Of a stretch of DNA of 17,799 nucleotides, positions 1 through 11,357 are shown piece after piece (position 1 is the stretch's first letter; every line of letters starts with the position of its first letter). The position numbers and the translations under genes were made by a program. The stretch is from Halieaceae bacterium (lineage in GTDB: Bacteria > Pseudomonadota > Gammaproteobacteria > Pseudomonadales > Halieaceae). The DNA is taken from assembly GCA_002705465.1 (NCBI GenBank), contig PAGS01000046.1, forward strand, positions 3,815 to 21,613. The letters run 5' to 3'. The notes below the pieces were generated by a model, which saw only the letters and a program-made list of their open reading frames with translations, searched no databases and was not told the origin of the DNA.

Positions 1-18
1 GAGAGGGAACCATAGCGA

Positions 19-897
19 ATGGCGCAAAAGCGAAAGCTGAACAGGGGCCTTGAGGCTTTGCTGGGCTCAGGTCTGTTGGCGGACTCGCAGGGCCAAGCGG
101 ATACGACTGCGTCTGAGGGCGGGGTTCAAACAGGGACGCCCAATGAGCTTCCGGTCGAAAAACTGCAGCGAGGGGCTTATCAGCCCAGAAGGGAGTTTGA
201 AGCCGAAGCGCTACAGACTTTAGCGGATAGCATCAAGGCGCAAGGAATCCTGCAACCCATCGTAGCCAGACCTAGTAGTAATGGGCACTTCGAAATCCTC
301 TCAGGTGAACGGCGTTGGCGTGCCGCACAGATGGCCGGTTTGGACCGTGTTCCAGTGGTTATCAAAGCGGTAACGGATGAGGCCGCCATCGCGATCGGTC
401 TGATTGAGAATATACAGCGAGAGGATTTAAACCCAGTCGAGGAGGGCCTGGGTCTCAAGCGATTACAGGACGAATTTGGCTTCAGTCAGGAGCAGGTGGC
501 TTCAGCGGTAGGGCGTTCTCGCTCTGCAGTGGCGAATTTACTGCGCTTGTTGAATCTGGAGGATGATGTTCTGTCGATGCTTGAGCGAGGAGAGATTGAT
601 ACGGGTCATGCCAAAGTGCTGTTGGCATTAACAGGGGGAGATCAGGTTCGCGCGGCACAGCAGGTTACGAAACGCGGTCTGTCCGTCAGGCAAACAGAGG
701 CGTTGATCCGGGGGTGGGGCGTCAAGGAAAATACCATTCCGGCAAAGGACCCTAACGTGAGTCGACTTGAGGAAGATCTCAGCACGAGGCTTGGTGCCAA
801 GGTCAGGATCCAACACCAGCAGAACGGCCGAGGTCGTCTTGAAGTCCAATACACCACTTTGGATGAGCTCGACGGCATCCTCAAAAGGATCCAGTAA
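19..897 (+). CDS. parB: Chromosome-partitioning protein ParB
   Basis: ParB binds parS sites near the origin, loads as a CTP-dependent DNA clamp and works with the ATPase ParA to segregate the chromosome. At 292 residues it has the usual length. Visible in order: a basic N-terminus (MAQKRKLNRGLEALL) that normally contacts ParA; the ParB/Spo0J nuclease-like domain with the arginine-rich CTP-binding box GERRWRA at residues 96-102 and ENIQR at 130-134; a helix-turn-helix at about 154-180 (GFSQEQVASAVGRSRSAVAN); and a C-terminal dimerisation region. The ATG follows GAGAGGGAA at a suitable distance. Only 18 bases precede it in the window; parA is expected just upstream, outside the window (inference). 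The next gene is atpI, the usual gammaproteobacterial order. No parS site was seen by eye in the window. Confidence 0.97.
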   Translation: MAQKRKLNRGLEALLGSGLLADSQGQADTTASEGGVQTGTPNELPVEKLQRGAYQPRREFEAEALQTLADSIKAQGILQPIVARPSSNGHFEILSGERRWRAAQMAGLDRVPVVIKAVTDEAAIAIGLIENIQREDLNPVEEGLGLKRLQDEFGFSQEQVASAVGRSRSAVANLLRLLNLEDDVLSMLERGEIDTGHAKVLLALTGGDQVRAAQQVTKRGLSVRQTEALIRGWGVKENTIPAKDPNVSRLEEDLSTRLGAKVRIQHQQNGRGRLEVQYTTLDELDGILKRIQ

Positions 898-937
898 AAC
901 CCATGTATTGAAGGGTTTAGGCCTTTCCACTACACTC

Positions 938-957
938 CTCCCCGCATGAAAGGGGGG
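938..957 (+). other. G-rich hairpin just upstream of atpI
   Basis: CTCCCC (938-943) can pair with GGGGGG (952-957), including one G-T wobble, around an 8-base loop. It ends one base before the AAGG (959-962) that serves the TTG start of atpI. There is no T tract after it, so it is not a clear terminator. It could limit atpI translation. The fold is predicted by eye only. Confidence 0.3.
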
Positions 958-968
958 CAAGGTTTACC

Positions 969-1358
969 TTGGCCAGATTTGACGCTTCCGTACCCTTCGC
1001 TGCCACAAGAACGCACCTGTTGAGCGTGGTGGCGTGGTCCGTGGTATGGCTGGCTGCTCTGGCGTTTGGGGTAGGCCTTTTTCGGGGGCTCAATACTTCT
1101 CTGGACATGTTATTGGGTGGCGCTGTGGTGCTACTGCCCACCCTTTGGGTGGCGATGAGCCTGACCTCGGGGCGTTCTATGTTTGGCCCGGTCTGGTTGG
1201 GTCTTGCCCGTTACACGTTGGCGGGAGTCGGTTTTGCGGCACTGTTTGCTGTGAGGCCAAACAACCAGCCTTTAGCTGTGTTGGTTGGCAGTGGCGCAGC
1301 GTTGGTATTGCCATCAGTGCTGCTGTTTTGGCGACAACGTAGCGGAGAGAGGCGATAA
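969..1358 (+). CDS. atpI: ATP synthase protein I (AtpI)
   Basis: AtpI is a small membrane protein encoded first in most atp operons. It is not part of the finished enzyme but is reported to help assemble the c-ring. The 129-residue product has about four hydrophobic segments (roughly residues 14-36, 42-64, 73-92 and 98-118), separated by short basic loops, and a basic C-terminus (WRQRSGERR), as the family shows. The call rests on this topology and on its place directly before atpB; the sequence itself is weakly conserved. The start is a TTG with AAGG (959-962) six bases upstream, and no better ATG lies nearby. A weak rare start suits a protein needed in small amounts. It is 71 bases downstream of parB. 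Confidence 0.85.
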   Translation: MARFDASVPFAATRTHLLSVVAWSVVWLAALAFGVGLFRGLNTSLDMLLGGAVVLLPTLWVAMSLTSGRSMFGPVWLGLARYTLAGVGFAALFAVRPNNQPLAVLVGSGAALVLPSVLLFWRQRSGERR

Positions 1359-1439
1359 AAGTTGGGGATCGCCGGATTAGCGGTTGATTCTCTAACTTAA
1401 GTGATAACGAGCGTGAAAGGGCTCAGGATGAGAAGGTAA

Positions 1440-2327
<888 letters not shown>

Positions 2328-2348
2328 TTTTTTATTGACTGTGACTAG

Positions 2349-2585
<237 letters not shown>

Positions 2586-2598
2586 ATAGTCCCCATCA

Positions 2599-2628
2599 TG
2601 GTCAGGGAGGAGAGACCTACCCTGGCCA
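2599..2628 (+). other. Strong intercistronic hairpin between atpE and atpF
   Basis: Bases 2599-2607 (TGGTCAGGG) pair with 2620-2628 (CCCTGGCCA) through nine pairs with one G-T wobble. After a bulged A (2619), AGG (2608-2610) pairs with CCT (2616-2618), closing a five-base loop, for twelve pairs in total. No T tract follows (GCAGGAG comes next, the atpF ribosome binding site), so it is not a standard terminator. It starts 13 bases after the atpE stop. A role in stabilising the atpE 3' end or lowering atpF translation is inference. Confidence 0.6.
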
Positions 2629-2643
2629 CCGCAGGAGTAACGA

Positions 2644-3114
2644 GTGAATATTAATCTCACCCTGATAGGACAGCTGATCGCCTTTGTGGCGTTCGTGGCT
2701 TTCTGTATGCGCTACGTCTGGCCGCCTATTGCTGGCGCCATGGCGGAGCGGCAAAACAGGATTGCCGACGGACTGGCAGCAGCGGATCGTGCCGGGCATG
2801 ATCTGGAGGTCGCGAAGCAACAATCGGACGAGCAGCTGGCAGACGCCAAGCGCGAGGCCGCGGGGATTATCGAGGCTGCCAACAAACGCGCACAAGCCCT
2901 AATCGAGGAAGCGAAAGACGCCGCCAGCGCTGAAGCTGAGCGGGTCAAAGCCGCAGCAAGCGCTGAAATTGAGCAGGAGCGGGCTCGCGCTCAAGAGCAG
3001 CTCATGTCGCAGGTTAGCGCACTGGCACTGGCGGGCGCCGAGAAAATTCTTGATGCAGAAATCGACGCCGATAAGCATGCCGTTCTGCTCCAATCGCTGG
3101 TCGCGGAATCCTAG
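2644..3114 (+). CDS. atpF: F1Fo ATP synthase subunit b
   Basis: Subunit b is the peripheral stalk, a dimer that ties F1 to Fo subunit a. The 156-residue protein matches the E. coli length exactly. It has one N-terminal membrane helix (about residues 4-25, [20 protein letters not shown]), the WPPI hinge at 26-29, then a long alanine- and charge-rich right-handed coiled coil to near the C-terminus, where the delta-binding region lies. The start is GTG with AGGAG (2633-2637) six bases upstream. The reading frame ends three bases before atpH, so the two are probably translated together. Confidence 0.97.
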   Translation: MNINLTLIGQLIAFVAFVAFCMRYVWPPIAGAMAERQNRIADGLAAADRAGHDLEVAKQQSDEQLADAKREAAGIIEAANKRAQALIEEAKDAASAEAERVKAAASAEIEQERARAQEQLMSQVSALALAGAEKILDAEIDADKHAVLLQSLVAES

Positions 3115-3117
3115 TCA

Positions 3118-3654
3118 ATGATTGAACCGACGACACTTGCCAGACCCTATGCGCGCGCCGCATTTGAGCACGCCCGCTCATCAGGGGAGTTGGCGTCTTG
3201 GCAGGCTGCGCTGTCAGAGTTGGCGGCGATTTCAACTCAGCCAAAAGTTGCCGAGGCGTTGCGAGATCCTAACCAGACTGCCGGGCAGCGTGCTGCAACA
3301 CTGGCAGCGTTAGCCGGGGAGGATTCGTCGGAAGCGGTGGGTAATTTGTTGGCGATAATGTCGGACAACGACCGGTTGTCGCTGTTGCCAGAGGTTGCCG
3401 CGATCTTTGAGCAGCTGAAGCAGGCAATTGAGAGCACTGTCACTGTTCACGTGACCACGGCGTATCCATTAACGCAGGCAGAAGAAGAAGCGCTCAGCGA
3501 GTCCATGCACAGCAAGCTTGATCGCAGCATCACCCTGACATCAGAAACCGACCCCTCACTGCTGGGAGGGGCGCTCATTCGCGCCGACGATTTGGTAATC
3601 GACGGCTCAGTTCGCGGCCGCCTTAACAAGCTGGCGGGCACGCTGACCCAATGA
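3118..3654 (+). CDS. atpH: F1Fo ATP synthase subunit delta
   Basis: Delta caps the top of the alpha3-beta3 head and joins it to subunit b. The 178-residue product has the OSCP/delta family form: an N-terminal helical bundle beginning with the typical ARPYARAAFEHA (residues 8-19) and a C-terminal domain ending in the conserved DPSLLGGALIRADD stretch and a final segment (SVRGRLNKLAGTL). Only a poor ribosome binding site precedes the ATG, which lies three bases after the atpF stop; coupling to atpF is likely. An atpA ribosome binding site (AGAGGAA) overlaps or follows its stop. Confidence 0.96.
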   Translation: MIEPTTLARPYARAAFEHARSSGELASWQAALSELAAISTQPKVAEALRDPNQTAGQRAATLAALAGEDSSEAVGNLLAIMSDNDRLSLLPEVAAIFEQLKQAIESTVTVHVTTAYPLTQAEEEALSESMHSKLDRSITLTSETDPSLLGGALIRADDLVIDGSVRGRLNKLAGTLTQ

Positions 3655-3668
3655 CAGAGGAATAGGTC

Positions 3669-5213
3669 ATGCAACAGCTCAACCCCTCAGAAATTAGCGA
3701 CCTGATCAAGCAGCGCATTGATCAACTGGAAGTCGCATCACAGGCGACTAATGAGGGCACCATTGTCTCCGTTACTGACGGCATTATCCGCATTCATGGC
3801 CTCACCGAGGTGCAGTATGGCGAGATGATCGAATTTGAGGGCGGCGTGTTTGGTCTTGCCCTCAACTTGGAGCGTGACTCCGTGGGCGCGGTCGTGTTGG
3901 GTGATTACAAGCAGCTAGCCGAGGGCCAAACCTGCCGCTGCACTGGCCGCATTCTCGAGGTGCCGGTTGGGCCAGAGTTGCAGGGCCGGGTGGTGGACTC
4001 GCTTGGCAACCCTATTGATGGCAAAGGCGCCATAGAAACCAACGTGACTGACGCGATTGAGAAGATTGCGCCCGGTGTTATTGATCGACAGTCAGTGGAC
4101 CAGCCAGTCCAGATTGGCCTCAAGGCGATTGACGCCATGGTGCCGATCGGCCGTGGCCAGCGCGAACTTATTATTGGCGATCGTCAGGTCGGCAAAACGG
4201 CGATCGCGGTCGACGCCATCATTAATCAGAAGGGCACCGGCATTAAGTGCATTTATGTTGCAGTCGGGCAGAAAGCGTCCTCGGTTGCATCCGTAGTGCG
4301 CAAGCTCGAAGAGCATGGCGCAATGGAGCATACGATTGTCGTTGCCGCCAACGCATCTGACCCTGCGGCGATGCAATTCCTTGCTCCCTTTGCGGGGTGC
4401 ACCATGGGCGAGTATTACCGTGATCGTGGCGAGGACGCGCTGATCATTTACGACGACCTGTCCAAGCAAGCCGTCGCCTATCGACAGATTTCTTTGCTGT
4501 TGCGTCGGCCCCCGGGCCGAGAGGCTTACCCGGGCGATGTCTTCTATCTGCATTCCCGGTTGCTAGAGCGAGCCGCGAGAGTGAATGCAGGTTACGTAGA
4601 ACAGTTTACTGGCGGGGAAGTGAAGGGTCAGACCGGCTCCTTGACGGCATTGCCAGTTATTGAAACTCAGGCGGGCGACGTCTCAGCGTTTGTCCCAACT
4701 AACGTGATTTCGATTACCGACGGCCAGATCTTTTTGGAGGCAGACATGTTCAACGCTGGCGTCCGACCAGCAATGAACGCGGGCATTTCCGTGTCTCGAG
4801 TGGGCGGTGCGGCACAGACCAAAATCGTCAAAAAACTCTCGGGCGGTATTCGAACTGCATTGGCGCAGTATCGCGAGCTTGCCGCGTTTTCGCAGTTCGC
4901 GTCGGACTTGGATGACGCGACTAAGGCGCAGCTGGAGCACGGTGAACGCATTACTGAGCTGATGAAACAAAAGCAATATGCGCCGTTGACAATCGCAGAG
5001 ATGGGCGTATCGCTATACGCGGGCAATGAGGGTTATTTGCAGGACGTTGAGGTAGCCAAAATTGGTGACTTCGAGTCTGCCTTGCTGGGTTATGTCAGGG
5101 CTGAGTGTGGTGACGTGATGCAGGCAATCGAAGCAGACGGCGGCTGGGATGATGAGCGCGAAGCGACCTTCAGGTCAGCCATCGAAACCTTTAAGTCGAC
5201 GCAGACCTGGTAA
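3669..5213 (+). CDS. atpA: F1Fo ATP synthase subunit alpha
   Basis: Alpha forms the F1 hexamer with beta and carries the non-catalytic nucleotide sites. The protein has 514 residues (E. coli 513). In order: N-terminal beta-barrel (about 25-95), Walker A GDRQVGKT at 170-177, Walker B within [10 protein letters not shown] at 256-265, the family signature [10 protein letters not shown] at 367-376 and the arginine finger R377, which reaches into the catalytic site on beta. The C-terminal helical domain is complete. The ATG has AGAGGAA a few bases upstream. Nothing is missing or altered at the key positions. Confidence 0.99.
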   Translation: MQQLNPSEISDLIKQRIDQLEVASQATNEGTIVSVTDGIIRIHGLTEVQYGEMIEFEGGVFGLALNLERDSVGAVVLGDYKQLAEGQTCRCTGRILEVPVGPELQGRVVDSLGNPIDGKGAIETNVTDAIEKIAPGVIDRQSVDQPVQIGLKAIDAMVPIGRGQRELIIGDRQVGKTAIAVDAIINQKGTGIKCIYVAVGQKASSVASVVRKLEEHGAMEHTIVVAANASDPAAMQFLAPFAGCTMGEYYRDRGEDALIIYDDLSKQAVAYRQISLLLRRPPGREAYPGDVFYLHSRLLERAARVNAGYVEQFTGGEVKGQTGSLTALPVIETQAGDVSAFVPTNVISITDGQIFLEADMFNAGVRPAMNAGISVSRVGGAAQTKIVKKLSGGIRTALAQYRELAAFSQFASDLDDATKAQLEHGERITELMKQKQYAPLTIAEMGVSLYAGNEGYLQDVEVAKIGDFESALLGYVRAECGDVMQAIEADGGWDDEREATFRSAIETFKSTQTW

Positions 5214-5219
5214 CACAGC

Positions 5220-6083
5220 ATGGCAGTTGGCAAGGAAATCCGCACCAAGATCTCGAGCATACAAAGCACTCAGAAGATCACCAGCGCGATGGAAATGGTC
5301 GCGGCGAGCAAAATGCGGCGCGCTCAAGATCGCATGGAACTGGGCAAGCCTTATGCTCAGCGCATGCGCGCTGTTGTTGGGCACATAGCCAACTCGACTC
5401 CTGAATACCGCCATGCCTACATGCAGCAGCGTGAAGTAAAACGTGCTGGCTATATTATTGTCTCCACGGACCGCGGGTTGTGCGGTGGGCTGAACATTAA
5501 TTTGTTCAAAGCTGCCATACAGTCCATGAAGGCTCAGGAAGAATCTGGAGTGGATGTTGAGCTCTGTCTTGTCGGAGCCAAATCGATGGGTTTTTTCGCT
5601 AGCGTCGGCGGCAATGTAACGGCATCGATTAGAGATCTTGGTGAGGAGCCCTCGCTGGATGACTTGATTGGCGGCGTGAAAGCCATGCTAGATGCCTACA
5701 CTGAGGGGCGAATCGATGCGCTCTTTCTGGCCGGCAATGAGTTCGTGAATACCATGACCCAGGCGCCGCAGGTGGAGCAGCTGTTACCGCTCAAAGCGGA
5801 GGAAAATGAGCGCCTTTCTCACCACTGGGACTATGTCTATGAGCCCGATGCTCGCGAGCTGTTGGACGCCCTGATGGTGCGTTACGTGGAGTCACAGGTT
5901 TATCAGGCAGTCGTGGAGAACGGCGCCTGTGAGCAAGCTGCCCGCATGATCGCAATGAAAAATGCGACGGATAATGCAGGTGAGTTGATTGAAGAGCTAC
6001 AGCTTGTCTACAACAAAGCGAGACAGGCGGCGATTACGCAGGAGCTGGCAGAAATAGTAGGTGGCGCGGCAGCGATCGGCTGA
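5220..6083 (+). CDS. atpG: F1Fo ATP synthase subunit gamma
   Basis: Gamma is the central rotor shaft that couples c-ring rotation to the three catalytic sites. The 287-residue length equals E. coli. The N-terminal coiled-coil strand ([20 protein letters not shown]) and the C-terminal strand ending [14 protein letters not shown] are both highly typical, and the middle Rossmann-like domain includes the conserved [11 protein letters not shown] (83-93). It starts six bases after atpA. No clear Shine-Dalgarno sequence is seen, so translation probably follows on from atpA. Confidence 0.98.
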   Translation: MAVGKEIRTKISSIQSTQKITSAMEMVAASKMRRAQDRMELGKPYAQRMRAVVGHIANSTPEYRHAYMQQREVKRAGYIIVSTDRGLCGGLNINLFKAAIQSMKAQEESGVDVELCLVGAKSMGFFASVGGNVTASIRDLGEEPSLDDLIGGVKAMLDAYTEGRIDALFLAGNEFVNTMTQAPQVEQLLPLKAEENERLSHHWDYVYEPDARELLDALMVRYVESQVYQAVVENGACEQAARMIAMKNATDNAGELIEELQLVYNKARQAAITQELAEIVGGAAAIG

Positions 6084-6139
6084 CGTGGCCACTGTCTTAT
6101 TGAGTTTAGGCAACGGCGCGGCTGTTGCGCAGGTTTTGA

Positions 6140-7552
<1,413 letters not shown>

Positions 7553-7583
7553 CATCTCTTAAAGGCGCCGGGGAGACCGATTC

Positions 7584-8012
7584 ATGGCAACGACCCTACA
7601 GTGTGACATTGTCAGCGCGGAGGCCCAGATTTATTCCGGTCCGGTGGAGTTACTGGTCGCGACGGGTGTTGAGGGTGAGCTGGGCGTCTGTTTTGGCCAT
7701 GCCGCTTTATTGACCAGGCTGATTCCCGGCCCGATCCGGGTGGTGGAACAAGGTGGCGAAGAGCAGGTTTATTACGCCTCGGGCGGTTTTCTCGAAGTAC
7801 AGGGAGACAACGTGACGGTGTTGGCCGACACCGCCGTTCGTGCCGCTGATATCGACGAGGCTGCTGCAGAAACAGCTCGCAAGGACGCTGAGGATGCCCT
7901 GGCAAACCAGCAGGGTGAGATCGATTATGGGCGGGCGTCAGCTCAGCTCGCGGAGGCCACTGCTCAGCTGGCAGCGCTACGAAGGCTGAAAAACCGCGCC
8001 GTTCGCGGCTGA
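7584..8012 (+). CDS. atpC: F1Fo ATP synthase subunit epsilon
   Basis: Epsilon is the small rotor subunit that contacts the c-ring and restrains ATP hydrolysis. The 142-residue product has the N-terminal beta-sandwich with SAEAQIYSGPVE (10-21), the GELGVCFGHAALLT loop (about 31-44) and NVTVLADTAVRA (74-85), then a two-helix C-terminal arm (about 90-138). The length is close to E. coli (139). GGGGAG sits about nine bases before the ATG. It is the last gene of the atp operon; a T-rich region follows that may end the transcript. Confidence 0.97.
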   Translation: MATTLQCDIVSAEAQIYSGPVELLVATGVEGELGVCFGHAALLTRLIPGPIRVVEQGGEEQVYYASGGFLEVQGDNVTVLADTAVRAADIDEAAAETARKDAEDALANQQGEIDYGRASAQLAEATAQLAALRRLKNRAVRG

Positions 8013-8034
8013 AATTCTTCCAAAACCTCTCAAT

Positions 8035-8057
8035 CCCGGCTTTTTTCGGTGTTTTTT
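8035..8057 (+). terminator. Possible weak terminator after atpC
   Basis: The stretch CCCGGC-TTTTTT-CGGTG-TTTTTT has two six-base T runs and a minimal CCG/CGG stem; CAAAAC (8020-8025) could also pair with part of the second run. The position, 22 bases past the atpC stop and before glmU, is right for the end of the atp transcript, but the hairpin is poor, so termination may be partial. Confidence 0.3.
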
Positions 8058-8096
8058 GCCTATCCGCGCCGCATCGCTTGCAATGCCACCGCGGTG
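8056..8096 (+). promoter_or_regulatory. Possible glmU promoter with a 10-base palindrome
   Basis: TTGCCT (8056-8061) and TGCAAT (8079-8084) are 17 bases apart, each matching four of six sigma-70 consensus positions. Just downstream is the perfect palindrome CACCGCGGTG (8087-8096), 42 bases before the glmU ATG. The core ACCGCGGT recurs upstream of uvrD at 12709-12716. This is a weak promoter guess; the palindrome itself is certain. Confidence 0.25.
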
Positions 8097-8138
8097 ATTA
8101 ATGATGGTGTTCAGATAGCCATTTAAGTGGTCTCCAAC

Positions 8139-9506
8139 ATGCTGGAAGTCATCATTCTGGCGGCTGGTCAAGGCAGCCGGATGCAATCCTCAACCCCTAA
8201 AGTTCTGCACACTCTGTCGGGACGACCATTGGTGGCTCATGTGTTGCAGACTGCACGACGACTGAACGCTGACCGGATTCACGTTGTAGTGGGTTACGGC
8301 GCGGAGGCAGTGCAGTCTGCAGTTGCATCGGCTGACGTGCAGTGCCATTTGCAAGCGGAGCAGTTGGGCACGGGGCACGCAGTCAAACAAGCGATCAGCA
8401 GCTGTCAGCCCACGAGTACTGTATTGGTTCTGTTTGGCGACGTGCCGCTGATTACCGAGAAGGCATTAAGGTCGGTGCTCGCCAAGGCCGAAACCGGTGT
8501 CGCGATGCTCTCGGCGACGTTACCAAACCCGGCGGGCTATGGCCGCGTTGTGCGATCGGCAGCCGGTGAGTTTGTTGCGGTGGTAGAGGAGAGGGATGCC
8601 ACGCCCGAACAACGAGCGCTGCAGGAGATCAACACGGGGGTTCTGGCGGCCAAGGCCGAACGGCTCGTCGGATGGCTCGATCGGGTGCGTAATCAGAATG
8701 CACAGGCAGAGTACTATTTACCTGACGTGCTCGGTTTGGCAAGCGAGGATGGTATGCGGGTAGAGGTTGTGTGCTCTGACGATGACTTCGATACACAGGG
8801 GGTTAATACGCCACAGCAACTCGAGCAGCTGGAGCGTTTACATCAGGGTGCTCTTGCAGATCAGCTGATGAACGGTGGTGTCCGAGTGAGTGACAGATCG
8901 CGCCTCGATATCCGGGGCCGACTGCAATGCGGCCGGGATGTTCGCATCGACATCAATGTAGTGATCGAAGGCGACGTGGCACTCGGTGATGCGGTATCGA
9001 TTGGCGCAAACTGTATCTTGTGCGATTCCCAGGTCGGCGACGGCGCACAAATTCTGCCCTTTAGTTATCTGGCTGGCGCATCGGTAAGTGCCGGGGCGGT
9101 GATAGGCCCCTATGCCCGCCTGCGACCCGGTTCTGTTATTGATGAGAAAGCCAAAGTCGGTAATTTTGTTGAAGTGAAGAACGCACATGTCGGTAAGGGT
9201 GCGAAAGCGAGCCACCTTGCCTACCTCGGTGACGCGGATATTGGTCCGGGGGCTAACGTTGGCGCCGGCACCATCACTTGCAATTATGACGGCGCTGAAA
9301 AGCATCGCACAGTCTTGGGTGAAAACGTCTTTGTAGGATCAAACAGTACGCTTGTCGCACCACTCACGATCGAGTCAGGAGGCTTCGTCGCCGCAGGCTC
9401 TACGATAACAGATGATGTGAAAACGGATCAGCTTGCGGTGGCGAGAGGGCGCCAGCGTAATGTTGATGGATGGCAACGCCCGGTTAAGCCATCAGAGTCT
9501 GAATAA
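8139..9506 (+). CDS. glmU: Bifunctional GlcNAc-1-P uridyltransferase / GlcN-1-P acetyltransferase
   Basis: GlmU acetylates glucosamine-1-phosphate and then joins it to UMP to give UDP-GlcNAc, the precursor of peptidoglycan and LPS. The N-terminal pyrophosphorylase domain has LAAGQGSRM (7-15), K21, QLGTGHA (75-81) and the metal-binding D101 in FGDVP and N223. The C-terminal left-handed beta-helix of hexapeptide repeats (about 245-437) carries YARLRPG (325-331), the catalytic H359 in ASHLAYLGD, and ITCNYDG (379-385). The ATG at 8139 gives 455 residues (E. coli 456) starting MLEVIILAAG; a GTG at 8127 is in frame but lacks a ribosome binding site, while AAGTGG (8125-8130) suits 8139. The last base of its TAA is the first base of glmS. 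Confidence 0.97.
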   Translation: MLEVIILAAGQGSRMQSSTPKVLHTLSGRPLVAHVLQTARRLNADRIHVVVGYGAEAVQSAVASADVQCHLQAEQLGTGHAVKQAISSCQPTSTVLVLFGDVPLITEKALRSVLAKAETGVAMLSATLPNPAGYGRVVRSAAGEFVAVVEERDATPEQRALQEINTGVLAAKAERLVGWLDRVRNQNAQAEYYLPDVLGLASEDGMRVEVVCSDDDFDTQGVNTPQQLEQLERLHQGALADQLMNGGVRVSDRSRLDIRGRLQCGRDVRIDINVVIEGDVALGDAVSIGANCILCDSQVGDGAQILPFSYLAGASVSAGAVIGPYARLRPGSVIDEKAKVGNFVEVKNAHVGKGAKASHLAYLGDADIGPGANVGAGTITCNYDGAEKHRTVLGENVFVGSNSTLVAPLTIESGGFVAAGSTITDDVKTDQLAVARGRQRNVDGWQRPVKPSESE

Positions 9507-11326
9507 TGTGTGGAATTGTCGCTGTTGCCGCAAGGCGGGATTGCTCTGGAATTCTCCTCGAGGGTTTGCGGCGTCTGGAGTATCGAGGCTACGACTCGGC
9601 GGGGTTTGCTCTGATCGACCGCGCAGGATCTTTATCGAGCCATAAATGCCTGGGCCGCGTGGCGGCGTTAGAGGACGCTCAGCGGGCATTCCCCAAGCAG
9701 GGGGGCACAGGTATTGCCCACACTCGTTGGGCGACACATGGCGAACCCTCGGTAGTGAATGCCCACCCGCACATTATTAATGATCGCATAGCAGTTGTTC
9801 ACAACGGCATTATTGAAAATCACACTGCGCTGCGCGAGGCACTTGCTGCAACAGGGCGCGAATGTGTCTCCGCAACGGATACGGAGGTGGTTGCACATCT
9901 GATCGACGCAGCTGTCTCAAAAGGTGGGGATCTACTCCCAGCGGTGCAAAGTGTGCTATCTCAGCTTGAGGGTGCTTATGCGCTGGCAGTGGTGAATCGC
10001 GAAGCACCCGACACAATAGTTGTGGCTCGACAAGGGAGCCCACTCGTTCTGGGGGTGGGTATCGGGGAAAACTTTGCGGGCTCTGACACACTCGCGCTGA
10101 GGTCTGTAACGGATACGTTTATTTACCTAGAGGATGGTGATGTCGCGGAAATCAGTGCAGACGGATATCAGATATTGGACTCCGCAGGCGCATCCGTTAA
10201 CAGACAGCCTACTCGGCTGGCGACAGTGGTCGCAGATGACGATCTTGGTGAGCACGAGCACTTCATGCTCAAAGAGATTTTCGAGCAGCCCGCTCGCCTT
10301 CGCGATACGGTCACCCACGGAGCTATGAGAGATGAAGCGTTCGGCGAGTCAGCGCCGAGCGTATTTCCTGAAGTCGCTGCGATTCAGATTTTGGCTTGCG
10401 GCACAAGCTACCATGCCGGCCTAGTCGCCCGACACTGGATAGAGTCGCTGGCGGGGTTGCCCTGTCAGGTTGAGGTTGCGTCAGAATATCGTTATCGCGA
10501 TTCGGTGGCGTTACCCAGTACATTGGTCGTGGCCATCTCCCAATCGGGCGAGACGGCGGACACGCTGGCGGCCCTGGAGCACGTCGATTCAGAGCGGGTT
10601 CTCTCACGGTTGGCTATTTGTAATGTGGACCACAGCGCAATGGTCAGGGCCAGTGAGTTGGTTTATCTCACTCAGGCTGGCGCTGAGATAGGCGTGGCCT
10701 CCACCAAAGCGTTCACAACGCAACTAGCTGCGCTCCTTAATCTAACGCTCTGTCTCGCTCGTCATCATGCTCCTAATGCTGTATCTGAGCCTCAAGTGAC
10801 AGCGGCGCTGGAAGAAATGGCTACCACAGCGGAGGCAGTGCTTCAGTATGACCAACGGATTCAGGCGCTCTCGCATCACTTCACAAACAAACGTCACGCA
10901 CTGTTTCTGGGAAGAGGTATTTATTACCCCATAGCGATGGAAGGTGCTCTGAAACTCAAGGAGATCTCCTATATTCATGCTGAGGCTTACCCTGCCGGCG
11001 AACTGAAACACGGACCGCTGGCCCTAGTAGATGGCGACATGCCAGTCGTTGCAGTCGCCCCCGATGATCGGTTGATGGAAAAACTGCGATCAAATCTTGA
11101 AGAAGTCCGCGCCCGCGGTGGGCAGCTGTTTGTTTTTGCCAGCGAGAATGCGGGCTATGAGTCGGGTCCGGGTTGTGAAGTGTTGGCGTTGCCGGCCTGC
11201 AGTGCGTTGGCAGGGCCTGTCATGTTTACGATTGCGCTGCAGCTTCTCGCTTATCATGTCGCGGTTGCCAGAGGCACCGATGTCGACAAGCCGCGGAATC
11301 TTGCTAAAAGTGTGACGGTCGAGTAG
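9506..11326 (+). CDS. glmS: Glutamine--fructose-6-phosphate aminotransferase (isomerizing)
   Basis: GlmS makes glucosamine-6-phosphate from fructose-6-phosphate and glutamine, the first step to UDP-GlcNAc. The 606-residue protein begins MCGIV, so Met removal exposes the nucleophile Cys. The glutaminase domain also has RRLEYRGYDSAG (22-33), HTRWATHGEP (72-81) and the oxyanion-hole HNGIIEN (99-105). Two SIS sugar-isomerase domains follow, with CGTSYHAG (298-305) and SQSGETADT in the first and LGRGIYYPIAMEGALKLKEI in the second, and the conserved C-terminal tail DKPRNLAKSVTVE. The start shares one base with the glmU stop (TAATG), so translation is probably coupled. In Pseudomonas a DeoR-type regulator often lies between these genes; none is present here. 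Confidence 0.98.
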   Translation: MCGIVAVAARRDCSGILLEGLRRLEYRGYDSAGFALIDRAGSLSSHKCLGRVAALEDAQRAFPKQGGTGIAHTRWATHGEPSVVNAHPHIINDRIAVVHNGIIENHTALREALAATGRECVSATDTEVVAHLIDAAVSKGGDLLPAVQSVLSQLEGAYALAVVNREAPDTIVVARQGSPLVLGVGIGENFAGSDTLALRSVTDTFIYLEDGDVAEISADGYQILDSAGASVNRQPTRLATVVADDDLGEHEHFMLKEIFEQPARLRDTVTHGAMRDEAFGESAPSVFPEVAAIQILACGTSYHAGLVARHWIESLAGLPCQVEVASEYRYRDSVALPSTLVVAISQSGETADTLAALEHVDSERVLSRLAICNVDHSAMVRASELVYLTQAGAEIGVASTKAFTTQLAALLNLTLCLARHHAPNAVSEPQVTAALEEMATTAEAVLQYDQRIQALSHHFTNKRHALFLGRGIYYPIAMEGALKLKEISYIHAEAYPAGELKHGPLALVDGDMPVVAVAPDDRLMEKLRSNLEEVRARGGQLFVFASENAGYESGPGCEVLALPACSALAGPVMFTIALQLLAYHVAVARGTDVDKPRNLAKSVTVE

Positions 11327-11357
11327 GACAGGATCGACATTAAACAAGGGTGACAAG

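Noticed and set aside
896..918. AAACCC/GGGTTT hairpin just after parB as a terminator
   Set aside because: Six weak pairs with a ten-base loop and no T run after it.
3443..3458. CACGTG-centred parS-like site in atpH
   Set aside because: The centre matches but most flanking positions do not.
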